Below, piece by piece: positions 1 through 11,642 of a DNA stretch of 64,000 nt (within the stretch, counting starts at the first letter, position 1; each line of letters opens with the position of its first letter). Under the pieces are notes generated by a model. The model searched no databases and was not told the origin of the DNA. It saw only the letters and a list, made by a program, of their open reading frames with translations. The position numbers were made by a program, and so were the translations under genes. Source of the stretch: Carettochelys insculpta (Eukaryota > Chordata > Testudines > Carettochelyidae); contig NC_134137.1 in NCBI RefSeq assembly GCF_033958435.1, positions 245,876,501 to 245,940,500 of the forward strand, in the 5' to 3' direction.

Positions 1-1236
1 AGAAATTTCCATCACTGCTAACAGCACTGGTAGCACTAGCGTAAAGAAGACACCAGCAGACTGAAATTTTCACTACTGTGTCATGTAGCGCCAGGAGGAA
101 GGTAATTCTAACAACTTTAGTTTGATTGTACAATTGGACAGCAGGAGGGGAATCGGAGTAGAGAAAATAGCAGTACTCAAGGAAGGAGGGGGACATGACA
201 TGAACATATATTTTGGCTGTTGGAACTGATAGGAAGGGCTGGGTTTTCAAATATTGTAGTGGAAGCAGGACTGGGACACCAATCTCTTTATGCACATGCA
301 GCTGCCTCATGGACACTGTGCTAACACCTTTTTTGAGGCTGGACTCTCTAGATGTGCTCACTGGGAGACACACTTGTCCTGTGCCTCTCTGTTAACATCT
401 ATCTGAACTATGTTACATGCTGCACTGTGTACTCAATGACCTTGTTTTGGACAGAAGGAGTTAGCTAAAAATCATGTCAAACTCCATTCTTCCTGTTTGC
501 TTCATAGGAAGCTGAAAATAATTGCAGCAACATTTCCTAAATTCACTCTGCACTGTAAGGCAAGGTTTACTACATAAGCCATCTAGTGGACAATGCATAA
601 TTTGTTCCTTAATGTCCCTGCACGCCTAGACTCATGTGGTACTTGCCAAATTTCTAACAGTTACATTAGTCATCTAGGAGACTAATGCGTGCCATATCAT
701 GCATGCCATATCATGACCCAAGCATAAGATATATGCTTAAGGCCATTTGGCTCTTTCTTCACAGCTGCATTCTCTGAATAGAAATAGATGAACATGAGAT
801 GTATTGATCAAATAGAGTAAGGTGTTATCAAATGTCCTTCCATGCAAGTGGAACGAGAAAGTAAAACCAGGCTAATAATGTCTGCATTTAAAAAATGATA
901 TTGGAACTATGAAGAACCAAGGACATACAGCAGTGCCTGACCAGACATACCACCAGAAAAAAGTCCTGAAATGAAAGGGACTAACTATGGGTCCAGTTCA
1001 ACAAAACATTTCAGCATGCACTTAATTTTAGAAAGTAAGTAATGCCATTGACTGCCGTTCAGACTACTTATGTGCTCAAATGTCTAAGTACACAGAAGAA
1101 TTCATCATCCACTCTACCTTTTGAAATGTCTTTTATAAACTTCTTCCATAGTGATGACCTTACAACTTCTCAGAATCCAGCAGGGGTACAGAATTATTAG
1201 GAAAGCAGCCAGCAATTTTATGGGACAAAACTCAGG
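1..1236. other. No gene recognised
   Basis: AT-rich sequence without an open frame longer than about 60 codons and without a repeat family I can name. Stops are frequent in all frames. It looks like ordinary intergenic or intronic vertebrate DNA. Confidence 0.6.
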
Positions 1237-1648
1237 GGCTATGTCTACCCTAGAGAGTTTTGTTGACAAAATCTGCACAGCATCCACACTAAAAATGTGT
1301 TCTGTATACATAACTCAGCACTTTTGTCAACAGCCTGCTGCCTCTCTCCCAGGAGGCAGAACGCCTTTCTTGACAGAATCTATCAACAAAAAAGCTGGGT
1401 GGATGCTCCAGGGCAGCCCTCTGTTGACAGACAGGGCTTCTGGTTCACCAGGAAGCCCTGTCTGCTGTGCTTCTGGTTGGCTGTTCTGTAGAGGGAGCAG
1501 TCGGGCAGTCTGACCACTCTCTCGACAGAGCAGATCAACCAAGGGATCCGCTTTTGTGTGTGGCTGCACTCTGTTGACAGACATTTTGTCAGAAGGTATC
1601 TTCCAACAGCAACTTCTGGCAACAGATCACTCTAGTGTAGACATAGCC
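1237..1648. mobile_element. PIF/Harbinger-type MITE, TTGTTGACA-rich family
   Basis: The left end GGCTATGTCTACCCTAGAG is the inverted repeat of the right end CTCTAGTGTAGACATAGCC, with one mismatch. Inside are many copies of the motif TTGACAGA/TGTCAACA in both orientations, as expected for subterminal transposase or Myb-like binding sites. The 412-bp length and the absence of coding sequence make it a nonautonomous element. The flanking triplets are AGG (left) and AGA (right), a possible mutated 3-bp target duplication. The same family recurs at 8444-9575 and 44934-45279. Assignment to PIF/Harbinger is inferred from end similarity to the coding elements at 48309 and 57196. Confidence 0.8.
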
Positions 1649-2607
1649 AGAGTGTAAAGTCATGATGGTGTAACTGCATGTCACACAGACAAAAGAGAGG
1701 CTGTGCCCGTTTCTATCACACATGAAGAAGGATTTCTCTTCCTTGTGGGGAGTAACTAACCTATTTTCAATATCATTCTGTTTGTATGTACAGGAAGGCC
1801 TCACCATCTGCACATTCGCAGTTTGCGTTTTCACTTATTAGCGCACTTATTAGAGCACTTCATTGCTCTGAGGTTTATTGTGCCACATTGCGCTGTGCTC
1901 TGTAGCACTGAACCATCCCACACCCCCTCAAGCCCATGATTCAGTGTGCTCACATTTTCTCAGAGCTCCCTCATAATCACTTTAAGGCCACCAAAGGAAC
2001 ACCCAGCTTTAAGTACGGCACTAAAAAGAAACTCTCTGGAGCATAACCACTGCGAATGTTGAGGCCTTCCTGTATAGAGCTCTGGGCAACTGCGCACATT
2101 TCGCTGAACAAACTGCTCCCACCTTTCCCTTCCAAAATTACCAAGTAACCATCTGGTGAGTTTGTTACAAGTCCCCCATTATGCCAACACACACAGGGTA
2201 TGAGTTTATATAGAGGAGATAGAGCTAAAAGCTCTGTAACTCTCCTGTTCAGTCCCTATCGCATGAATCAACATAGTGGCCATCCAATGTACACAGTAGG
2301 CTTTCGATGTGTCTTTCAGTTATAAAATGATAGATTGATGACAAGCTGTTTTTTAAGGTAGTGATGAACAAGCCTTATTTTATCCATTTTTTGCACAGGC
2401 AATACTCCAGTCAAGTTCACAAGAATTTTTCTCACTCAAGGACGTAGTATCAACCTCTCCTCTTTCAATATCCATACATATTGAATTTATTCAGTGGTCC
2501 CATTTCATATATCATAGTTTGAGGAATGTTACACTATAAAACTACAAAAGAACTAGCAGGAGAGCTAGTGAAATGTGTGTGTATATTCATAGAGTACTAG
2601 AATTGGA
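1649..2607. other. No gene recognised
   Basis: About 960 bases of AT-rich DNA between a MITE and a CR1 3' end. No coding or repeat signal that I can support. Confidence 0.5.
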
Positions 2608-4575
2608 AGAACATAAGAACATAATAATGGCCATACTGGGTCAGACCAAAGGTCCATCCAGCCCAGCATCCCATCTGCCGACGGTGGCCAATGCCAGGTG
2701 CCCCAGAGAAGGAGAACAGAAGACAATGATCAAGTGATTTATCTCCTGCCATCCATCTCTTGCCCTTGTTCTGAAGGCTAGGGGCACCATACTTTATCCC
2801 TGGCTAATAGCCATTTATGGACCTAACCTGCAAAAATTTATCAAGCTCTTTTTTAAACCCTAATAGAGTCCTGGCCTTCACAGCCTCCTCGGGCAAGGAG
2901 TTCCACAGGTTGACTGTGCGCTGTGTGAAGAAAAATGTCCTTTTATTAGTTTTGAACCTACTACCCATCAATTTCATTTGGTGTCCCCTAGTTCTTGTAT
3001 TATGGGAAAAGGTAAATAATTCTTCTATATTCACTTTCTCCACACCATTCATGATTTTATATACCTCTATCATATCGCCCCTCAATCGCCTCTTTTCCAA
3101 ACTGAAAAGTCCCAGTCTCTATAGCCTCTCCCCATATGGGACCCGTTCCAAGCCCCTAATCATTTTAGTCGCCCTTTTCTGAACCTTTTCTAATGCCAAT
3201 ATATCTTTTTTGAGGTGAGGAGACCACATCTGCACGCAGTACTCAAGATGTGGGCGTACCATAGTTTTATATAGGGGAAGTATGATATCTTTTGTCTTAT
3301 TATCGATCCCTTTTTTAATAATTCCTAACATCCTATTTGCCTTACTAACTGCCGCTGCACACTGCGTGGATGTCTTCAGAGAACTATCCACTATAACTCC
3401 AAGATCCCTTTCCTGATCTGTTGTAGCTAAATTTGACCCCATCATGTAGTACGTGTAATCTGGGTTATTTTTTCCAACATGCATTACCTTACACTTACCC
3501 ACATTAAATTTCATTTGCCATTTTGCTGCCCAATCACTCAGTTTGCTGAGATCTTTTTGTAGTTCTTCACAATCCCTTTTGGTTTTGACTGTCCTGAACA
3601 ACTTGGTGTCATCTGCAAACTTGGCCACCTCACTGCTTACCTCATTTTCTAGATCATTGATGAACAAGTTGAACAGGATCGGTCCCAGGACTGACCCCTG
3701 GGGAACACCACTAGTTACCCTCCTCCATTGTGAAAATTTACCATTTATTCCCACCCTTTGTTTTCTGTCTTTTAACCAATTCCCGATCCATGAAAGGATC
3801 TTTCCTCCTATCCCATGACCACCTAATTTACATAAAAGCCTTTGGTGTGGGACCGTGTCAAAGGCTTTCTGGAAATCTAGGTATATTATGTCCACTGGGT
3901 GCCCCTTGTCCGCATGTTTATTAACCCCTTCAAAGAATTCTAATAGATTAGTTAGACACAACTTCCCTCTGCAGAAACCATGCTGACTTTTGCCCAACAA
4001 TTCGTGCTCTTCTACGTGCCTTGCAATTTTATTCTTTACTAGTGTTTCTACTAATTTGCCTGGTACTGATGTTAAACTTGTCGGTCTATAATTGCCAGGG
4101 TCTCCTCTAGAGCCTTTTTTAAATATTGGTGTTATATTGGCCGTCTTCCAGTCATTTGGTACCAAAGTGGATTTAAAGGATAGGTTACAAACCACTGTTA
4201 ATAACTCCGCAATTTCACATTTGAGTTCTTTCAGAACCCTTGGGTGAATGCCGTCTGGTCCTGGAGACTTGTTACTATTCAGCTTATCAATTAACTCCAA
4301 AACCTCCTCTAATGTCACTTCAATCTGAGTGAGTTCCTCAGATTTGTCACCTAAAAAGGCTGGCTCAAATTTAGGAACCTCTGTAACATCCTCAGCCGTG
4401 AAGACTGAAGCAAAGAAATCATTTAATCGCTCCGCAATGGCACTGTCTTCCTTGATCGCTCCTTTTATATCTTTATCGTCCAAGGGCCCCACTGCTTTTT
4501 TTAGCGGGCTTCCTGCTTCTAATGTATTTAAAAAACATTTTACTATCGTTTTTTGAATTTTTGGCTAGCTGTTCC
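2608..4575 (-). mobile_element. CR1 LINE, 5'-truncated copy
   Basis: The element reads on the minus strand. Its 3' end is near 2608, where the plus strand reads 'gaacataagaacataata', the complement of the usual CR1 3' end. It covers the end of the endonuclease-RT linker, the whole reverse transcriptase and the 3' untranslated part, and is 5' truncated near 4575, as is normal for CR1. There is no poly(A) tail, also normal. It abuts an older CR1 fragment (4577-5180) in the same orientation, so it probably inserted beside or into that older copy. Only two disabling changes were seen in the coding part, which suggests a fairly young copy. Confidence 0.93.
2804..4575 (-). pseudogene. CR1 ORF2 reverse transcriptase (partial, two breaks)
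   Basis: This is the RT part of CR1 ORF2, which would prime reverse transcription at the target. The longest open piece runs 4492 to 3119. Visible RT blocks, numbered in that piece, are YLDFQKAFD (Asp206), the SGVPQGSVLGP block (261-271) and the catalytic FADD (292-295; the usual family form is F/YADD). Further on come the DLGV and HLEYCVQMWSP blocks. The reading frame is stopped by a single TAG at 3119-3121 and then continues in the same frame to 2804 ([14 protein letters not shown] onward), so the stop is a point mutation. Upstream, a run of seven T's at 4496-4502 (A7 on the coding strand; six expected) shifts the frame so that the linker containing KPAKK is out of register. The endonuclease is missing through 5' truncation. 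Not functional, but catalytic residues are preserved. Confidence 0.92.
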
Positions 4576-4576
4576 T

Positions 4577-5180
4577 CAAAATCAAGAAGAGATCTTGATA
4601 GGTCATCAAGTCCATTACCCACCCCATGGCAGGACCAAGCACCATCAATATCATCCCTGTTAGGTACTTATCTAACCTGTTCTTAAATATCTCCAGTGAT
4701 GGAGCTTCTACAACCACGCTAGGCAATTTATTCCAGTACTTAACTACCCTGAAGTTAGGAAACTTCCTAATGTCCAACCTAAACCTCCCTTGCTGCTATT
4801 TAAACCCATTGCTTGTTCTACCATCAGAGGCTAAGAAGAATAATTTTTCTCCCTCCTCTTGTAACATCCTTTTGGTACTTGAAAGCTGAGATCATGGCAC
4901 CTCTCAGCCCTCTCTTTTCCAAACTAAGCAAATCCAGTTCTTTTACTCTTCTCTCATAGGTCATACTTTCTAGACCTTTAATCATTTTAGCTGCTTTTCT
5001 TTGGACTCTCTCCAATTTCTCCATCTCTTTCCTAAAATGTGGTAACCAGAACTGGACCCAGTACTCCAACTGAAGCATAATCAACACAATGTAAAGCAGA
5101 GGAATTATTTCTTGTGTCTTGCCCACAACACTCCTGTTAACGCATCCCAGAATTATATTTGTACTTTTTTTCCTCAAAAT
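4577..5180 (-). mobile_element. Older CR1 LINE 3' fragment
   Basis: Minus-strand reading from 5177 to 4824 gives a diverged CR1 RT C-terminus (LEYWVQFWLPH, LERVQRKAAKMIKGLE, KRGLRGAMISAFKY). Another frame from 4777 to 4565 gives the terminal part (FRVVKYWNKLPSVVVEAPSLEIFKNRLDK). The two frames differ, so at least one frameshift lies near 4800. It belongs to a different CR1 subfamily from the copy at 2608-4575: the end reads like the GGDKLFSLV / LDIRKNYF type. It has no RT catalytic core. Confidence 0.87.
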
Positions 5181-7475
5181 ATTGTGTATTCATCTGTCTG
5201 TACAAGACACAGATGTCAGTGGGGAAGTATAGTCCATTTTAATTATTTTTGTCACCCTTTAGGGATGAAGCCCCAAGATTCAGCAACGGTTTTTATTTAA
5301 TAGAAGTCAGTGAGGCTAGATTACAGTATGACATAATACGTAGTATGGATTTCTATCTTACCTTAAGTTGCAAACACAACCACGCATTACTGGTTAGCAT
5401 AAGAATGTGGGTGGGTGGAGGGGGGAGAGAGAGAGAGAATATCTCACTTTCTAAACTGATTCCTTATTTTACCTTTCTAAGCAAAAGTTTTCAAAAGTGC
5501 CACCCGGTGTATCTACACAGAGCTAGCTTTAAATTAGTTAGCATGAATGCCAATACCAGTGAGACAGCAGCATGGATTTCAGCACAGGCTAGACACCCAG
5601 GGAAGTACCCAGAGAACTGGCTGAGCTTGTACAGCCCATTCTCAAGTTGGTGCTGCTGTGGCTTCACTGATATGGTTACCCCAGCTATCTATATAACACC
5701 TAGCTCAGGTGTGAGTAGTGTTTTTTGACAATAACCTTTGCAGAATTTTAAAATACCCTACACAGACTTTTTAAATTTTGTCTCAGAACTTTTAATTTTG
5801 GGGGGACAGAACTCCCTCAGGAGTAGGGCATTTAGACACTTGACATCTAGATTAACAAATCTTGGACCTTCACACTGAAGTTCTGTTAACCATGGACTTA
5901 CATTGCCATGTAGATGCTAAGACACTGATCAAGCTCTTCCAAGAAAGGCACTTAGGATTTTCCTAGTTATGGGGAAGTTGTGCTCAGCACAGTTGACAAT
6001 CAGGCCACTTATTTAGCAACCTAAGTACAGATTTAGGAGCTTAATTTGAGGAAGAGATTATGGAACTCATGGTGGCCTAATTTATCCTACTGAATCCAGG
6101 GGGAGCTTTTGATTGTCTTCAGAGTGGAGTCACACTCAATATGCAGCCAACTTTGGTGTTTTTCTCACAATATTTCAGATTTATTCTGAAAACCCCAACT
6201 CCTAGAGTCATTTGATTACATATTAATCTGTTTTCCTTTGTATAACCTGATACATTTCCAGTTACTTCATAGTTACTGATAGGGAACACTTGAAAAATGT
6301 AACTCAAGTGTACCTTAAAGGTTCAAAAATCAGAAGCGCAAGAAAAAGGAACCCAAGGGAAGATAAATTATCACGATTTTTAGACTCATTCCAATTTTTG
6401 AAGGATTGATTTTTGTTTTGGTGAAAAATTGTTGATTTTTGAATATTTGGGATTGGAAAAGTTTCTGGGGTGAGTTGATATCTTTAGATGCTAGGTTCCA
6501 GAGAGGTACAAATCATTGTTTTAGTAGCTTGCTACAGAGTCATACGGCATTTAGAAAAAGAGAAGGCTGGGCTGATTTTTCTTGCTTCTTTTTGGGGTTT
6601 CACCGTATGAGGAACATAGTGGAAGAGGGCTCACTGAAGGTAAAAAAGAAAAGATAAAAAGACCGAAGATCACTTCTGCAGTTAGTTGGAATATGAAGTA
6701 CTTTTGTTGGAGTGATATTTTTTCCCACAAATATCACATAGAACAAACTGCTAAACAGCATCAGCAATCCACATTTCCCCCTTTTTCAGCTTAACTGCTC
6801 ATTTTAAATTGTTGCTTTAATAAGCAGATGGATTTTTCATAATACTTAAAAGTAGTTAAAGCATGAAGACACTTAAAGAAATGAGACATCAGGTCTTTAA
6901 CTAATGGGATTATACAGTAGGGACTCTTTAAAGATGGCTTGGCTCAGTGGTGCAACCTCCATAAAGACCTTGTTATAGGTCAGCAATTTATTTTGTGAGC
7001 AATAGCTCCCTCTGAATAACACACAATCCAAAATTTAGATTTGCTCAGAGAGCATAGTATTATTGGAGTTTTCTAAAATATATGCATAAGCTTTCCTCAG
7101 CCAGCTGTGTACAGTTTCCACGTGTCTTGTTGCAGGTTTTTTTCCATATTAAGAGCTCTTAATTGTGTTTAATTTTAAGTTTGCTTGTTTTCCAAAAGAA
7201 CACGTTGCTCTGCTCTGTAGTCCCATGAATACTGTGCTAAGGGCTGTATACCTGGAGACAGTGGTGTTGGGTATGTGGCCTCAATTTCCCTCTGATTTTC
7301 CAAAATAACATTCAGTGTTGGATGAATTCAAGCCTAGAAAGTTTCATCCCAAAGAAGGAATATTTCAGAAAGGTAGGAGGATTTTTTTTATAGTATACTG
7401 TAGCTGTTTGAGCCCTGGCACATATGCACCAGACAAACAATAAAAAGATACTCCCTGCCCCAATGGCCTTCAAAT
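5181..7475. other. No gene recognised
   Basis: AT-rich, no long open frame. The only simple-sequence feature seen is a short (GA)n run at about 5427-5439. Old dispersed repeats may be present but I cannot name them. Confidence 0.5.
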
Positions 7476-7960
7476 GCTTTGTCTACACTCAAGATTACAG
7501 TGGCACAGCTGCACCGATACACCTGTGCTGCTTGTAAGGCCTTGTCTACACTACATGGTGCCATCAATCTACTTCAGCTATGCAAATAGCACAGCTGAAG
7601 TCAACATGTTCACCGGAGCATTGCGTGAAGTAAGGTCAGCAGGGACTGCTCTCCTGTCAATGCCAGCTACTGTTTTCATCTTGGTGGAATATTGGTGGCA
7701 ATGGCTGCATGCTCAGAGATTGATTTATCATGTCTACAGCAGACACAATTAATCGATGGCCAGTGACTTGATCACCTCAGTGTTGATACACATGTAGTGC
7801 AGACAAGGCCTCAGAGCACTCATCTAGCTGCATTATGCTGAAGGGAGACAGCTCTCCTATCAATATAACAAAACTAGCTCAACACCTGGCAGTAGCTATG
7901 TCAGCAGGTGAGTGTCAAGTTCTTTGCACATGAGCTCTTTTGCTAGCAAAACATATGTCA
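7476..7960. mobile_element. Old MITE, interrupted by a second MITE
   Basis: It starts near 'tttgtctacactcaagattacagtggcacagctg' and resumes at 7812 after the inner element with 'tcagagcactcatctagctgc', ending before the TTA at 7962. The outer left part (GTGGCACAGCTG) resembles the element at 9967-10200. Boundaries are approximate and the right terminal repeat is weak. Confidence 0.45.
7539..7811. mobile_element. Inner MITE with GGCCTTGTCTACACTAC ends
   Basis: The left end GGCCTTGTCTACACTAC and the right end GTAGTGCAGACAAGGCC are inverted repeats. It is about 273 bp and noncoding. The flanking triplets are TAA (left) and TCA (right), compatible with a decayed 3-bp target duplication. It sits inside the older element at 7476-7960, so it is the younger of the two. 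Confidence 0.72.
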
Positions 7961-7964
7961 CTTA

Positions 7965-8354
7965 GGCTATGTCTACACTACCCCCCCCTCGAAAGGGGGA
8001 TGCTAGTGAGACACTTTCAGATATGCTAATTAGGCTCTGCAATGAATATGTAGTGCCTCATTAGCATAATGGTGGCTGCAGCACTTTGAAAGTGACGTTT
8101 TCTATGGCATGTGGCTCATATACACAGGGTTCTTTTCGAAAGGACCCTGCACACTTCGAAGTGTGTGGGGTCCTTTCGAAAAGGACCCCATGTAGATGAG
8201 CCACACGCCATCAAAAACAGCACTTTCAAAGTGCTGCGGCTGTCATTATGCTAATGAGGTGGTGCATATTCATTGCAGCACTTAATTAGTATATCCCGAA
8301 GTGTCTTATTAGCATCCCCCTTTCGAAAGAGGGGAGGCTAGTGTAAACATGGCC
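7965..8354. mobile_element. Palindromic (foldback) PIF/Harbinger-type MITE
   Basis: The two halves of this 390-bp element are nearly complete inverted repeats of each other. GGCTATGTCTACACTA and the CGAAAGGGGGATGCTAGTGAG part at the left face the complementary parts at the right, and the centre is a palindrome around ACTTCGAAGT near 8155. It is preceded by TTA (7962-7964) and followed by TTC, so a TTA target duplication with one change is likely. TTA is the classic PIF/Harbinger target. No coding sequence. Confidence 0.85.
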
Positions 8355-8380
8355 TTCAGGTGTTTTTTTCACATCCCTTA

Positions 8381-8425
8381 TGTCTACATTAGCACTTTTT
8401 GCTGACAAAAGTGCTAATGTAAACA
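8381..8425. repeat. 45-bp hairpin flanked by TTA direct repeats
   Basis: The arms 8381-8400 (starting TGTCTACATTAGC) and 8406-8425 (ending GCTAATGTAAACA) are complementary with one mismatch and enclose a 5-base loop. TTA is present at 8378-8380 and again at 8426-8428. The arm sequence resembles the terminal motif TGTCTACACTAGC of the MITEs around it. It could be a minimal MITE or the stub of a larger foldback element after internal deletion. Confidence 0.6.
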
Positions 8426-8443
8426 TTAGACAAGAGACAACAG

Positions 8444-9575
8444 GACTATGGTTACACTAGCAAGTTTTGCCAAGAAAACCCCAGTTTTGTTGAAAAACTG
8501 GTGGAGCGTCCACACACAAAAGGCATTTTGTTGATAGATTGTCAACAAAACTCAGCACTTTCACCAGCAGTGTTCTGCCTCTCAGCCATGAGGCGTAATG
8601 CTGCTGTCAACAGATTCTGTCAACAAAAAAGTTGTGTGGATGCTCTGCGGGGGGCCTCCTTTTGACAGACAGGGCATCCAGAACAATGGGCAGCCCTGTC
8701 TGCTATGCTTCTGGGTGCCTTTTTTGTCTAGAAAGCAGCCTGGCAGTCAAGCCACTCTGTCAACAGAGCTAAGCTCTTTTCTGATTGGCTTTTGTGTGTG
8801 GCTGCACTCTGTTGACAGAAGTTTTGTCAGGAAATGGACCTGGGGATTACAATGGACAACAGGCTGGATATGAGTCAATGGTGTGCCCTTGTAGCCAAGA
8901 AGGCTAATGGCATATTAGGGTGCATTAGGAGGAGCATTTCGAGCAGATCTAGAGCGGTTATTATTCCCCTCTATTCGGCACTGGTGGGGCCACATCTGGA
9001 GTATTTCATCCAGTTCTCAGCTCCACCCCCCAACTATAGAAAATATGTGGATGAATTGGAGTGGGTTCAGTGGAGGGCAATGAAAAAGATTATGGGGGGC
9101 TGGAGCACATGACCTAAGAGGAGAGGCCGAGGGATTTGGGCTTATTTAGTTTCCAGGAGAGAAGAGTGAGGGGTGATTTGATAGCAGCCTTCAACTTCCT
9201 GAAGGTGGGCTCTAAAGGGGGTGGAGACAAATTGTTCTCCCTAGTTACAGATGACAGAACAAGGAGCAATGATCTGAAGTTGCAGAGGGAGAGGAGTAGG
9301 TTGGATATTAGGAAAAACTATTTCACCAGGAGGGTGGTGAAGCACTGGAATGCGTTACCAAGAGAGGTGGTGGAATCTCCATCCATAGAGGTTTTTAAGT
9401 CACAGCTTAACAAATTTGTGGCTGGGATGATTTAGTTGAGGTTGATCCGGCTTTAGGCAGGGGGCTGGACTCAATGACCTCCTAAGGTCCCCTCCAGGCC
9501 TAGAATTATATGATACTGTGAAATCTCTTCTGACACTAACTTCTGTCGACAGAACGCTGTAGTGTAACTACAGCC
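8444..9575. mobile_element. MITE (TTGTTGACA-rich family) split by a CR1
   Basis: The left part 8444-8833 matches the layout of the MITE at 1237-1648, including CAGCACTTT, the GCCTCTCAGCCATGAGG block, CTGTCAACAAAAAAG and GCTGCACTCTGTTGACAGA. The right part from about 9523 to 9575 carries TTCTGTCGACAGAACGCTGTAGTG and the end TGTAACTACAGCC. The left end is GACTATGGTTACACTAG. CAG occurs directly before (8441-8443) and after (9576-9578), a 3-bp target duplication. Without the CR1 the element is about 440 bp, close to the 412 bp of its sibling. Confidence 0.82.
8834..9522 (+). mobile_element. CR1 LINE 3' fragment inserted in a MITE
   Basis: Plus-strand frames 8834-9112 (DLGITMDNRLDMSQW, then GPHLEYFIQFSAPPPNY) and 9136-9435 (FQERRVRGDLIAAFNFLK, LDIRKNYFTRRVVKHWNALPREVVESPS) are the RT C-terminus of a CR1. 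They are followed by a 3' untranslated part with the typical GGGGGCTGGACTCAATGACC stretch. The break between the two frames around 9113-9135 is a frameshift. The fragment begins abruptly inside a MITE and ends where MITE sequence resumes, so it is a 5'-truncated insertion younger than the MITE. Confidence 0.9.
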
Positions 9576-9966
9576 CAGGTGCATACAGATTGACAGACAG
9601 GCACTACAAGGAAGCACTGAGACAATATTGGTCAGCCTAGTAGGCGGTGGGCTCAGTGCACCAGCTGTCTACCCATTCTTAAGTTTTCTGTAGGCATTTG
9701 AAAACACGGCTTTATACCAAAACCATGTTACATCTGTAACTATAGCTTTTATTGCTAGTGAAAATCAGATAGCCTTATGGGAAATACAAAGAATTACTTA
9801 AGAGATGTGCATAGACCCCTCAATAGCCTAAGGTCAAATCCTGCCTACAAATGTGTATCTATTGCTGGTCTCTACAGTAAATCTAGGGCCTGATCCAAAG
9901 CCATTAAATAAATGGGAGTCTTTGCAATGACCTCAGAAGGCCTTAAATCAGGCACTAAGTGCCTTA

Positions 9967-10200
9967 GGCTGTGTCTCCACTTCAAACGCGACAGTGGCAC
10001 AGCTGTAGCACTTCAGTCCAGGCACTTGCTTCAGTGACTGCAGGGGTCTTCCCATTACTGTAGTGAAGCCACCTCCCTGAGACGTGGTAGGTGCGTTGAT
10101 GAAAGAATTTTTCCATCGACCAAACACTGTCTATACCAAGGGTTAGGTTAGCTTAAACATGGCTATCTCTTCTCACATCCCCCAGAGACCTAGCTATGCC
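9967..10200. mobile_element. Degraded MITE
   Basis: The left end GGCTGTGTCTCCAC follows TTA at 9964-9966. The body GCGACAGTGGCACAGCTGTAGCACTTC resembles the left part of the outer element at 7476. The right end is best placed at CTAGCTATGCC near 10200. Divergent and noncoding. Confidence 0.5.
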
Positions 10201-11642
10201 AGTATACATTTTTGGCATTGAGCAGCCTTTGTATTATCTACGGTGGATTGCTCACTGAAAACAATGGAAATTTTGCATCCATTAGGGGAGGATGTGAGGA
10301 CTGTGCTCTGAAGGGTACCCACGATCACGCTGAAGAAAGAGGCACAGAAATCTTTTTTTTTTTTAAATCCATTTTGGGTTTCCCTGCTCTTGAATGAATT
10401 GGCTCTGTTGGCTTCCTGTAGTTGTTCGCTGTGTATTTTTGACCAGTGTACAGGTGGGTAATAATTCTGTGCTTCAGGTATTAACATTTTGAAAAAGCAC
10501 ATGGAGAACAATAGAGTAGAACCTGCTGCTCCCATTGTCACAGCATTGCCATTGACAACTGGAAACAGGATCTAGCCTTAAAAAATGATGCTGACTGACA
10601 GCTGGATTTAATGCTCTACAGAACTAATTCCAGTTTTGCTGAACATCATGCTTTTGTTAGCTACTACAGCATCTTTACATATTTGAGTATGATACGATAG
10701 TTATAAATACAACGCCTTGTCTTGCAATCCTTTACTTGTGTGAGTAGCTTTTACTAAAGTTGCTTAGCTTGTAAAGATTTGCGAGACTGAGTTCACATAG
10801 TCCAAGAAATAATGTCGTTCCTGTACATGTAGCACAGTGTACCTGGTGACATCCTCTCATGTACATTAGAAATCTATGTACTGTGCATCTCACATCTGTT
10901 GTATTTTATGTTCTTCAGCATCCCTGTGATGCATGGGACAGTACTGCCACCATTTTACTGAGGCACAGGGAGATTATGTGACTTGACCAAGGTCTGTGGC
11001 AGTCCTAGGAATTGAATCCAAGTCTCAGTCCAGTACCCTATCCACTGATCCCTCCCACTGTAAAGTCTGTAATACTGTAAATATAAAAAGGAAATGGAGC
11101 CTTATGCAAAGCTCACTGAAGTCATCCATAGAGTTTAGACTAAGCCCAAAGGACCAGATCCTGCAAAGACTTAATGCATGTGCAAATCTTAATTTGATCC
11201 TGTGCTTTGATGCTTTGCTAAATAGAGTTCTGAGTCCTCCATACTTTCCAGAATCAAGCCCTCAAATAGCAAGTAAAGCCCTATTAACTAAAATCATGTT
11301 ATTCCAAATAGGGTGAAAATTACACCTTCACCAAGGGCCCGAACCACATCTGCACACCAGTGAACGCCTCAAAGTATAGCTTAAGCCCCATGTAAAAAGT
11401 GTTGCAGAGGCCCTATGGTGGCTGCATAGGGTTGAATTTTATCCCTAGTGCATAATAATAGTGTTTATATTTAAAAAATCCTCAGTACTTAATCCAACAC
11501 TACTAAATGCTTATCTTAAAAGGCAACACATTCGACAAAATGCAGAAATGCAAACTTTCCAATATCCATTTCCCAACATGAATTAAACCAAAGATCTGCT
11601 CCAGCGCAAAATTTTCCATGAGTCAAACACTACAGCCCAAAA
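10201..11642. other. No gene recognised; contains one MIR-like SINE
   Basis: AT-rich DNA without supported coding sequence. A MIR-like element lies at about 10925-11060 and is listed separately. The last 8 bases (11635-11642, GCCCAAAA) are the left target duplication of the hAT element that follows. Confidence 0.5.
10925..11060 (-). mobile_element. MIR-like CORE-SINE fragment
   Basis: The plus strand reads CCATTTTACTGAGGCACAGG, then GACTTGACCAAGGTC, then GGAATTGAATCCAAGTCTC. These are the complement of the MIR middle region (cctgtgcctcagttt ... gaccttgg ... ttcaaatcc). About 25-30% diverged by eye, consistent with an ancient element. Confidence 0.75.

Noticed and set aside
8444..9575. Regularly spaced short repeats in MITEs as a CRISPR-like array
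   Set aside because: The repeats are palindromic transposon motifs with irregular spacing in a vertebrate genome; no CRISPR features.
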